NCBI GenBank assembly: GCA_963931925.1
Contig: OZ007569.1
Location: forward strand, 46,699,021 to 46,763,020
Length of the DNA: 64,000 nucleotides
From: Onchidella celtica
Taxonomy: Eukaryota > Mollusca > Gastropoda > Systellommatophora > Onchidiidae
Direction: 5' to 3'
The translations under genes were made by a program, and so were the position numbers. Below, in pieces: positions 23,101 through 34,600 of this stretch; the stretch's first letter is position 1, and each line of letters starts with the position of its first letter. The notes under the pieces were generated by a model that searched no databases, was not told the origin of the DNA, and saw only the letters and a list, made by a program, of their open reading frames with translations.

Positions 23101-26100
23101 TAGTGCAGAGTTAACAGTGGAAAATCATTTCATTAAAGTCTTGTAATTTTAGACCGCAAATGTTGTGACGGTGATCCTCAGCGTCTTTCTCGGTTTGCTA
23201 AAATAACTTGGTGGTCAAGTACAGTGTAGTTTCGCTGATGGTTTAAATTCGGTCCAAGCAGGTAGTTGTTACACGTACGTCAAGACTATTGAGATGCAGG
23301 TAAATATGACATATTATTGTAGTAAATTTTAGCAGAAAACCATCTGACCAACTTCATAGTTATTATTGTTCTTGCAATGCAATTCAATTCAAACATGGTA
23401 ATCTATAAATCAGTTTTATGTATCAGTTATTATATTATCTAGTTTTATAAATTATTTCTGTGTCTGAATTTAGCCTCTTTATCCTTGTGTTTAATGTCTT
23501 GTAAATGAAATTGATCTACCATTTCTTTCAAGCTAATGGTCTGGAAAAGTGAGAACTTATGAGAGCATTCTTATTGTATTGGCTGTGTATTCTGTGCACT
23601 GAAGGGACAAAGTTGCAAACTCAGGTTTTTATGAGGTGGACAAGATCATTCAGTAGGTTAAAAATAAGCAGAGTTTTCAAGTACAGAATATATTTCAGAA
23701 ACCAAAAAGCAAGCAAAGTTTGAAGAGGATCAGATTCCTGTCATTTTCATGAAGTCCTTTTTTGGAATATCAGATTTTCTTGTGAAGTCTTTTTTTTACC
23801 GAATGCATTCTGTCTCTTGAAGAAGTATTTAGCCAGGGTCGTAATTGTTTTTATTTTATTTTGCAATTTTTTATTAAGACATCTTCTTTTTCTGTCCTAT
23901 ACTTTAAATTAAAACAGTTGGTTGCTCTGTTGAAGAAGAGGACAATAAAATATGTTTTCATGTGTGTACTTAACTGTGGATGCTTCAGTTAATTTAGAAG
24001 AGAAAGACATTGGATAGTTGCAAATTATTACAGTGTATTACATTCACTTCTTGTGTCTTGGGTGCCATCTTTGTCTTTGTTGAGGAGTTAAGGGTTACAC
24101 TTTTATTTATTTCAGTTTCACACAGCTATCAAATGGTTCAGAAATGTGAAATGATGAGTTAAAATCTGTTCCAGGGATATTTGATGATGTACGGATATTT
24201 GGTTTGGTCAATTGGACTGCATCTTCAAATTGCATTGTGCATAAAATAAGGTGTTATTTGGTATTATATACATGTACAGAATGCCTTCTCAGATGAAAGT
24301 CACTATTTTTCATGTATATAATAATGATCTTTTCAAGTGTAGGTCAGCAGTTAGAGGGTTGACTAATTTGCTCCGGAACAAAATTTGTTTTGATAATAAA
24401 TTGTTTGTAATAGAACTGCATGTATTAGTTGCCCTTAAGATTTATACTGATTACCACATGTAAACATTGGTGAAGGTATTGGTAAGAGCGTAGATAGTTC
24501 AGCTTCTGTTGTTTCAGTTTTAAATTGTGTAAGCTGCCTCACTGAAGCCCATGCTACAGGTCAGATGTTCCCTGATCTCAGTAGGTTTTACTGTAATATT
24601 TTCTTGATTTGATTGATTTGGCATTTGTGTCTGTCCTGACCAGCCGTCCCTGTACTCAGCTGTTATCAGTGTACCTATGCTCCTGTGTCCATGTGTTTTC
24701 AGCAAGAGCTTGCCAGTGATTTGTGAACTTACCGATGTCAACTTTGGATACATTCTTTGTATCCTTTTGTTTTTATTTCAATGCTGATAGAAGCTTGTAA
24801 CATTCTTTCTAGGAACCAAGTAGTATATTAAGATACAATGCATAGACTCTTTGGGAACAAAAGTCACACAGACTGTGGGACCAAGCTCTTTGAAATTTTT
24901 AAAATGTGGGCTTCATTTGAATCATTCGGCTTGAAAAATATGGCCAGCACCAGTGTTAGTTATCATTGTGTCCTTTTCAAACGTCATAGAGTAATTGTAG
25001 CTACAGTAGGTTTTCATAAGAGCGTAGCCTAGGGTGTGTACAAGCTTCCTGGTAGGATTGCAGATTCTGTCTGGTCAACATTGCGTTTGTTTGCGCAAGA
25101 GAAGGCTGGTTGAAGAAAGGTAATTTATTGCGATCTGCTTCTGCAAGTAGAATTTTTTGTGCCGCTAGTCATTTCAAACCAAGCACCATTTGCTGTCAGC
25201 TGTGATCAATCTAAATGCTTCTTGTGATTATTATCATTAAGAATCAGCTTTTCTTGTGTGTGTAAAGCATTAAATATATATAAAATTACATATTAAATAT
25301 CATTTAATTTGTAACTGATGAAAATGACTTTCTGTCATTTCAGATGTTATGGAAAGCGGTGTCGGTCTATGCAGGTTATTTTACATATAAAACTTTGAAT
25401 TGGACTGGATTAAGATATATTGTCTAATGGATTAATTGTCACCAGTGAATTTTAGTTACAATACATGAATCAGTAACTCTGTCAGTAATTGAAACAACAT
25501 GAAAATATTCTTGCACTGCCTGCTAATAGTAATAGTGATGTCAGATCAATTTTATAGAAAAAAAAAAAGACCTGGTCAAATTTTTATGAAAAACAAGGAA
25601 ACAAAACATTTCACTGCAAAAGATAAAAGTGGACTCATCCTTGGGATTTTGTGCACTTTTACACTAATCCATAATCTAACCAATGCAAGACACATGCAAG
25701 AAATGCTTTTGTCTGTTCATTGTGAAAGTGACTGCTGCTACTCCTCCGGCCTCATCAGCCATTTAAAAGTGCTGCACCAGTTGCAGTGTCTGAAATTTAC
25801 TCTTTTTTGCAATACAGGTTTATTTACACATATTTCCAGCAAATGCATTTGGTACAGTGAACGATAAAGAAGTTAAAATATTCATATTTCCAGCAAAAAT
25901 ACATATACCTTGATCTGTTGAATTACCCCACATAGGTATGATGTTGTCAGTAAACATTTCCCATCAACTTTTCGTATTTGAAAGTGGCAACAGATTTTTT
26001 TTACTTGTCTGTTACAGTAGAATACTCAGCCTGCTTCTATCTGTCCTTTGCGTGCCCAAAGCTCAGCTTTTGAATGGAGATACTTTTATACAATATTAAT

Positions 26101-27150
26101 GGAAGTAAAGCCTTTGTTACTGCTGTTGACATTTCCAGAATTATTTTGAAGGTCTTATATTGCCACAACTTGATGAAAAGTATTTACAGACATCTGAGAC
26201 CAGTTCTTCTTTCACCATTGTTGCTGTTAACTTCTCAAGGTATTTTATAGAATTATCCTGCATGGTAACTTTTAGATGATTGAAAATTCCTTCTGCGGAA
26301 AATTTGTTCAGGAATTTCTAGCATGAACTGAGTGAAATTGAAGAAGAAGAAATTCAGGGCAAGAATGGGGAGGGAAGGAATTTGGGTCGCTGATTCATGA
26401 TTGTGTTTACCGAGAAAGGCATTGCAGTGTTGCGTTTTGACTAAACTTTTGATTTAGCACAAGGGAAACCTTATTTCAAATGTTTGTATATGGACTTTTG
26501 AAATACATGCATGTCACTATGTCTTATGTGCTGGAAATATGGTGCAGATATTTAGCAGAAATATATGGGGCCAAAATGTGATATCTGGACTATAATTTCA
26601 GTGCAAGTGATTGCTTCCTTTCAGTCCTTTGTTTTCATAATGCATGGTTCCTAAGCGCATGTATAGCTGTCTCAATAATCTGTTGTTATCCAGTTATGTG
26701 AAGATGAAACGCATTTGATTTTCAATGTTATGTAAATACAATAATAATAATAATATAAACTTCCCATATATTCATGAAAATTTTGCTTCTATACAAATTG
26801 TCAGCTTATTTTCTCTAGTTTCAGTACCTTTCACATATGTAGTAACACATATATATACATGCATATATATATAACTAAAACTGCATTATTCAGTGGACAG
26901 GTGTAATCCTCAATGCTGGTTGCAACAGCCAAAACATTTTTCTCTGAGCCTGGGGAAGTTACTGTGCAACCCATTGCATGTTCAGTCATTGTGGAAAAAA
27001 AAAATTGATGGTGCAAAGTATTTGAAATTTGTCTGGAATCATAAATGTTTCCTGGAGCTGATGACATCTGCCAGCAAATCATTCATTTTGTAATATTGAT
27101 AAGACATAGTGCACAATTTTGTCTTGATTTCAATAAATGAAGCAGTTTAA
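20149..27150 (+). other. Long 3' UTR / downstream region of RRBP1-like gene
   Basis: T-rich, without exons or inverted-repeat elements that I can support. Candidate poly(A) signals (AATAAA) occur near 21474, 21671, 22214, 23944 and 27131, so the 3' end is uncertain. ORFs such as 20177-20515 and 25499-25867 lack any recognisable domain. Confidence 0.45.
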
Positions 27151-28558
27151 GAAGTATGTGAGGTCATGAGAGCAACAGAAGAATTGTGATTTTATGGAAC
27201 TGAAATGCTAGGGTGCAAAAAGATGTGACGAAAGTTATTTTTGAAGCTGGAATTTTATGCCTTGCTTATGGATGTTTCATCAGAACTGCCATGCATTTTA
27301 CTGTATTGTTACAGAACTGATCATTGTTGTCTAACAGAGATATGCCCTCTTAGACAAGACACTTTGTTCATGAATTTAGGCCTTGATATTGGTCAAGTTG
27401 GCAGAAATGAGAGTAAACTTTCTCACTGGGCTATGCGATTTGCTCACGTACATGTCAAGAGCCAGATTGTCACAGCATTGACAGGTCATTTCTTGTTTAA
27501 TAATAATATGAATATATTAAATACCAAATGATGGAGACCTCACAAGGAGCAGTTGTAACAAGAATAGTGGCAGAGATTTTTCCATGTCTCAGAGAGTGAG
27601 TAACTTTGGACAAATTTCAAATTCTACAAAATTATTTTGTTTGATACTTACAAGTAATTGTATCGATTATTACATTATTATGCAGTAAGATGTGGACAGA
27701 TTAAAAAAACAAAGATGGAAGGAATGACCACACTTAAAAGTCAAATTGAATGAACAGGTACAAAAATATTTGAAAAAACAAATTACTCAAAAGTCCTGAA
27801 TTACTAGCCGAAAGCCCTGTATAGGTTGCAATACCTGCTCCGCAAGCAGTCAACATGACAAGAAGTGATTTGTAGTAAGAATTATTGCCAGGGCAAAAAA
27901 ACGAGGACTTGTGACTAAGTCATGTATCTACCATTCAATAAATATATGCGCTCACAGATCTCTGCATTGTGTTTTTTTATTCCGTCCTGCTTGCATACAC
28001 GACAGGCCACATGTCTCACTCTCTGAACATGGGGCACTTTTCTCTTTCTTGCTGCTTTTCTGTACTTTCAACTTGCCTTTCTGTTTGCTTTCTAATTTTG
28101 CACATTCTAGACTTTCACTAGTTTCAGCATACACGCAAATCAAAAAGACTCATTCAAAACAATTTATTGTGAAGGTTATTTATAAGAATGACTGGAAAAT
28201 ATGACACTGAGTTATGAATGACAAAAATGAGCGTGAAGCCAAAATATCACTGGGTATTTTCATATTGTTGTATTGTTTTTGATTTTTTGAGAAAATGAGA
28301 ATTAAATGTTTGAAGAGTTATGTAGAACCAGGGTTTTGCTCAATACGCTTCAAAATCGAAACGCAAAAAAATACACCCATATGACACTTACACATAATAA
28401 AATTAGGTGTGACAAAACTGGCAAAATGTTGCATACAACAATATGGCAAATACCCCTCGATATACGATTTCATCTGACAGTTACAACAATTTCACAACTG
28501 TGTTCTTGTATTCTGAGATTGATTTGTGATGAAATGAAGCTGTAAATGGGCCATGAAG
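27151..28558. other. Convergent intergenic region / POLR2I 3' UTR
   Basis: Lies between the two tail-to-tail genes. TTTATT at 28163-28168 (AATAAA on the minus strand) is a plausible POLR2I poly(A) signal about 400 bp after its stop; another lies near 27976. A second copy of a dispersed repeat lies at 28375-28500. Confidence 0.5.
28375..28500 (+). repeat. Dispersed repeat, copy 2
   Basis: Similar to 5080-5215 in the same orientation (ATGACACTTACACATAATAA and AATTAGGTGTGA blocks). It lies in the probable POLR2I 3' UTR, antisense to that gene. Confidence 0.5.
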
Positions 28559-28621
28559 CTACTCTGTCCAACGATGCATACACTGAGGGTTGGTGCACAC
28601 ATAGTATAACCTCATACCTTC
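28559..28621 (-). CDS. POLR2I: POLR2I exon 5
   Basis: Acceptor TTTTCTCTTCCCCAG on the minus strand, then [20 protein letters not shown] and TAG. Carries the last two zinc ligands (C116, C121). Confidence 0.95.
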   Translation of the reverse strand, partial: EGMRLYYVCTNPQCMHRWTE

Positions 28622-31600
28622 CTGGGGAAGAGAAAATCAATTACCAGTAAATAGCACAAAGTACTGATTCCATAAGTCCTGACAACACATTCACAACCTC
28701 CTTGCCTAGACACTTTTGATGCAAAATGTATAAAATATTGAGGGCCACATGATAAACATAGGTAGTCCGAACTGATTTTTACTTTTTATCATATCTCACC
28801 AGTTATTGTCAAAATCTGATTGAGCTTGTTTTTCCAAGAAATTTGATACCAAATTTATTACATGTATTTTGGCTTAAAGGCTTTGAAAGTTGTGGCATTT
28901 TCAAAAGTGAAAAAACACCTTGAATTTGTTACCTTTTGTAAATTGCGCGATAGTCCAACTTTGACCGCCCATAAAATGACAGTTTATTGACTCACGACAT
29001 TAAAAATTCTTAGTTTCCAAGACAAGGGGTGTACATTATGCTCAATTTTTTTCGAAAGGTACAAATATAATACAAACATCTCATTTTACTTTTTTTGGTC
29101 ACCAAACTTCATCCAACATCATTTTTTTGTGAACTCTTACAAGGGAGACAAAAATAATGTTTTTGCTTTTTTTTTAAATGAAAAGGAGGTCAACCGTGTC
29201 ACCATTGACGTAGCAATGAGTGTCGGACAAAGGTGACGAAATCAAGCATTGGGTGGGTCTATAAAAACGGTTGGCGCTTTGTCTGATCTTGGCATACCCT
29301 TATAATACAAAGGCTGAAATTTATTTGCATATAATTTTGATCCTGATCTATTCAAGTTTCCGCCAGTTTCTCGGTCAACAAACATTTCAACAAATGATTT
29401 TAAAAGGAATTTCTACTTAAAACACGATGAAAAATACATTAAATTAACCTCTTTTATCTGGCTTTCTGTGTGTTATTTTCAAACACGTGCGCTACATTGG
29501 CGCAACACCCTGTGGCCCCTTGTTATTGGGGGAGTTGGGGGTCAATTCGGTACGCGCAGCTCAGAGCGAAATCAGCAAGACTATGCCCAGTTCAAGCTAT
29601 AAAAACACACAGCCAAACACATTAAACAATGCAAAACGAAGTATATTTTGTCAGAGGAAGGATTGAACTTTATTTTGATGTAGGATACATGCCGTTTCAC
29701 ATAAATACACAGCAGTAAAAGCCTAAAATTATACCAAAACGGGATTTCGCCCCTTTAGAGGGGCAGTTTGGACTACCTATTAACAATCATAATTTGAGGT
29801 TAACCTAAAAAAAAAATTTGGTGCAGTACTCTTATAGCCCTTGACAGCCTGCAGGTTGTGTTATAATTTCAGGATAAAATAACATTTTTCTTAGATATCA
29901 TAACAAGATATTCAGTTTTTTCCCTTCTCCTGAAATTTTTTTGTTAAAACTTGAGTTATGATAGTTTACCATGTGGCCCTTGATATGATTTTCAGCTAAA
30001 ATATTCTTTGCGCAAGAAGTAGAATGCGCATATCCGCCATCTTTAGTGTAAGGACCCACGCATCACCATGGCAATTGTGGCATTGACTTTGATTCGTTAG
30101 CTGATTTGCACTGCGAGCATGGGAGACGTCGCGAACCAACCGGCGGCAAGCTAAAAGTAGTTCACTACAGTAAAGAATGGCATGCATGTACATGTTTAAT
30201 GGGAGACATTCAGACAATTCTTTCACTTCATTTCCCTTGTTTACACGGATGGTGGGGAATCTGACCAGCTTGGATCCATCCTTTCCACCCCCGTCATAAC
30301 AATCAACTACAATGCAACTAGCAGGCATTTTAACCGCTTAGACGTATCTCAAAGTTACACTAATCAGCTGATCCACCAACCATCTTTAGTGTAGGAAGAT
30401 CAAAACAAAAACACTCTGTGACATCCTGCGTATTCTACTTATATGGAGGATGGCTACGTTGTCAGGGTTTCAATGCTGAAATCTCTCTTTCAGATGAAAA
30501 CTGAAATTATGGTGATTTCTCAAGTAATTCTCAATTTTAAATATCCTTTTAATTTAATAGAACAGCCTGATGGGAAATCATTGTATGGAACTGTCAACAG
30601 GCAGCTTTAGGAAGGCTTGCTAGATTTCATAAGAAAGGCTTGGTCTGCTGCATTAAAACTCCTACTAAAAAAATAAAATGCACTTTTATTTTCCCATTTC
30701 TAACAAGTACGTTAACCCTCACAGTCATGTACAGAAATTTGCTTCTGGTTGTTCCTCAGTTGATTGGCCTGCACAAGCTCCAGGAAAACCCTGCAAATCA
30801 AGCACTAATAAAAATCGAAGACTATGTCAAAAACCACAATATAATGGGCTTATTAACTCTCATCCTGCGGGAGGCCACTATATTGGCCTCCTCGCGCAAC
30901 AGGCGAAGCCAATATTGTGGCCTACATTCCGCAAACTGGGTCCTGCGGGAGGCCAATATATTGTGTAGCAACGCTACTCCTCGTGTTTTTTGTTTGTTTG
31001 GTTGCCGGGACTCGTTTTTTTCACACTATTTTCACGTGTTTATCTATCCTGTCACCCCTATTATGTCTAACAAAATGGTATCGTCCAATTACGTTATTAT
31101 GAGGCAACTGTTCGTAACTATCCATCATACTCATGTAATAATACTGACGGTATGAGGGATAAGAAACAAATATGGTACAGGAAGACAACAGTTGACTGAA
31201 ATTTGAGAATGAAAACATACTGCGATATATGCACAAGAACAATTTGGTATAGATAACTGACTATAGGTACAGTAGTTATTAAAGAGGAGATAACAAGACA
31301 AATAGATTTTCTCACTGTATTTTTTATACTGCATTACCATTGATTAAATTGTTCACAGTAATGGGAATATGGCTTTAACTCATCCCTTACTGCAAGCAGA
31401 CGTTTCTAGTGTTCCATCCACACCACATATGGATGAACATTGATTTCATGGCTTGTTTATTTCTTTTTCAAACCATACACATCTCAATTTTGGTCCTCTG
31501 TCCAATCCATTATTACTGAAATAACTAATAATAAATATGAATTCTCATTGTTAGTTTCAAATCATCGTGGACCCTATTCAAAGATTTCTGTACTCATTTT

Positions 31601-34600
31601 CAGCTAATTTCCTTTTTTTTGTTTACACTAATTTGATCACCATGGATTCAAGCTCACATTCACCAAAATATATTAAGTGATCTATGGCTTTGAATTGTTA
31701 AAAAGTCATGATTTGCAGCTGTATTTATCAGAAGGCAGTGGTAAAGAAGACAGTGACAGTACATTAGAGAAACTTTCATGACTATTTTGACTGCCATTAA
31801 ATAAAACCTCAATTTTCTGATTTCAGTTTAATCCATAAATTTGTTTAAAATTTCTTCATACTTTCTTGTTTCTGTTTCCTCACACTTTGATACATAACAC
31901 TTACATACTGATGTGGCTGGAAGACTGGTAATGAATACCACGATACACATCCCCATTTTAAAGACAGATTTGTTGAAGAAGATACAGAAGGGAATGAATT
32001 GACTGTGGGTCTGTTTCTCTAAATTAAGAACACTGTTTTGATCACTTATTAAGACTATTACCTCTGCCTTTGTACTGTGGGACTGGAAGAAAACAGCTTC
32101 TCTGTGACCACATTTCGGACACTGATGTTCTTCTGTGCGTGGTAAGGTGGGGTCTGCGATCACATCGCCTACGATCTGTGTAAGTTCACTGATAAAAAAA
32201 TACTTGATTGAAATGTCAAATAAATGTTACCCATGGCCAATTAAACTATCATAATCCTGATTTCAGCATGGTAATATTTCAAAATTCTCTTCACAGCTGT
32301 AAGTTTGAGGTACAATGGCATGCCAGGCCAGCCAACTACATGAACACTTCAATAAGGGACACCATAGAGGGCAAGTATATACATACTGTATAAAAACAAA
32401 TTGAAACCATCTGTCAGTTATGATTTCCACAAAAAAGTGAACACAATTACGAAACCCTGCAACAGTTACTCTTCAAAGATCACAAAATGTACTCAGAGTA
32501 TAATATATCGAAGTATATTGTGCATATAAATTGTCACCACTGTCTTTTGCTTTACAGGACTTGCCTATATCTCAAACCTGTCATAACTTCCTTTTCGTAA
32601 AAAAAATAATTTATTTCTCATGTCCCTCCCACACCCTTAATACAGGACAGTCGGCGGATCAGGTTTACATACATGTATTACCTTCACTGTTTAACTCCAT
32701 CACAGAGCCTTGAAACAGTATCCAGTTACTCTAAGGAAGTAGATGGGTATACATTTGCCTGATATCTGGTCTGAAATTTGACTTTTTGATGAGTGGCCAT
32801 GTGCCTTGAAAGGTTCTTTCACTGACAAGAATTGTGGGTAAACATGAGAATAAATAAATGATTCTTAAACTTACTCAACTTCGTGCATAATTTTGTTTAC
32901 ATAAATACATCTGTTGTCGGCCTCCTGTTGATAGTCACAGTTCCTGCACTGTAAGAAAAGAATAACAGCAAGATGGGTAATTGTCCACAATGATGAGTAT
33001 TTTCAATGGCTGACATATTCAAAAAAGAATTTCCAACCTGCTGCAACATCAAAGTCAACATTTTGGTTGGATCAATAGGTATGAGAATAGCTTGCAATGA
33101 GTTTTTAAAAACATACAAAAATTACAATTTCTGTCAGGTATTACAATTTAAAAAAAACAATCTATACTGACTGCATTTTACTTTTTACTGTCAATAGTGT
33201 TAATGGTTAGAAATCTGCTCTTTCTCTTAACAAATAATGCAATGACTTTCCATAAAAGATAATGGAAATGACCAAAAAAAAAAAAATTTCCATTGACAAC
33301 ACTTGACAACAGTGTTCATGATCTGCACAACCTGCAACGTTTCCTGCAGGCATGTGAAAGGTGGCTGTAATGGCTAAAATTTTGACAAGCCATTGAAAAA
33401 ACCAACATCCGATCCATGGCACTTTTCACTCTTTTGACGCCTGTTCACAGAGACAGTTCATGTAAAGGTATGAAAACCATTACTAACCATCCGCCAAGTC
33501 ACCTCTAGAGCGGAGATCCTGGGCAACTCCATTCAGAAATCCAATCATCATTTCTTTTGCATATTAAAAGCAAGTGTACCACATTTAATCTACATCTGTC
33601 TGCTTTCTTCACATGACCTTCCTTGTGGCATTTCCTTGAAATTTTGCCCTGCTCTTTCAAAATCTTAATGAGCAAAGATATTGTCAGAGAACAACACAAT
33701 GTGTCATGCAAATGTGGCAATACTCACAGCATAGAGAAGTATCCGGTTTTCTTTGTCCTCTTTGGGGTACAGCATGTTGTTGCTGTGAAAAAAAGAACAT
33801 TTGCATTTAAAATGATAAGGAATTAAAATACTATTCATTCATTAACAAGGCAAGGACAGACTACTAGTAAAACTGGAAATGGTCAAAAGTGTTATAAAGT
33901 CTCAGTCTCTCGCATTTATAAATATGGAATGCTGTGGACAGATTTTTATTATGTATGGCCTAAAATTCGTCTGCACAATGGACACTGATGTCTGGACAAA
34001 CATTTTGCTTCACTCACATGAGACACAGACTAGCAAAGCTGTCAAAAGGAGATCTTTACTTGAGAGGCAATATGTAAAATGGCCCAGGCCTAATTGCAAA
34101 GCTTGTTTGATTGATCAGCTGATAAGAGGGGCTGGGTAGGGTGTGTGAGGTGTGTAACATGTGATCCACCACGAAGATTTGACTAAACTGTCAGTTTGGT
34201 CTTCAAAGTATTAAACCATGTATTCCGCATTAGCCATTTTGGGTCTGCCTATGATATTGATATGTTTGTATGAGCTGCCTGAACTGTAATATTTTGAAAT
34301 GTAGTCCCCTTAGCTGAATAAAGCTGGTGGGAGGATTTCCATATATACATCAGGTTATCCTGAGCTAATGGATACATTTTGAACAGGCTTAAGGGTTAAG
34401 GGTGGGTTTGATAATAGACTTTAGGTGATAGGATCTGTTTTCAGACTGAATCATTTTTACCTTTCTCGCTCTGACCCTATTACAAAATGACTTGTGTATG
34501 ATTTCTGGAGATAAGTGGATTCAATAATCCTTCCAAGCTGGCATTTGATTAATAAACATAATGGATAATACATGTATTTAACATAGACTTTTCTTGGTCC

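Larger units (their letters stand above)
28622..32061 (-). other. POLR2I intron 4 (3.4 kb), with repeat elements
   Basis: Contains a nested inverted-repeat element (28741-29980), a THAP-fragment element (about 30011-30445) and a small palindrome cluster (30862-30970). A 171-codon + strand ORF at 30640-31155 overlaps the palindromes and has no domain. The remainder is AT-rich and unexplained. Confidence 0.7.

Noticed and set aside
30640-31155. 171-codon + strand ORF in POLR2I intron 4
   Set aside because: It overlaps the palindrome cluster and its composition reflects repeats; no domain and no exon structure.
31828-32163. A 111-codon unspliced ORF as a complete gene
   Set aside because: Only its first part is POLR2I exon 4; the rest is read-through past the GTAATA donor at 32061.
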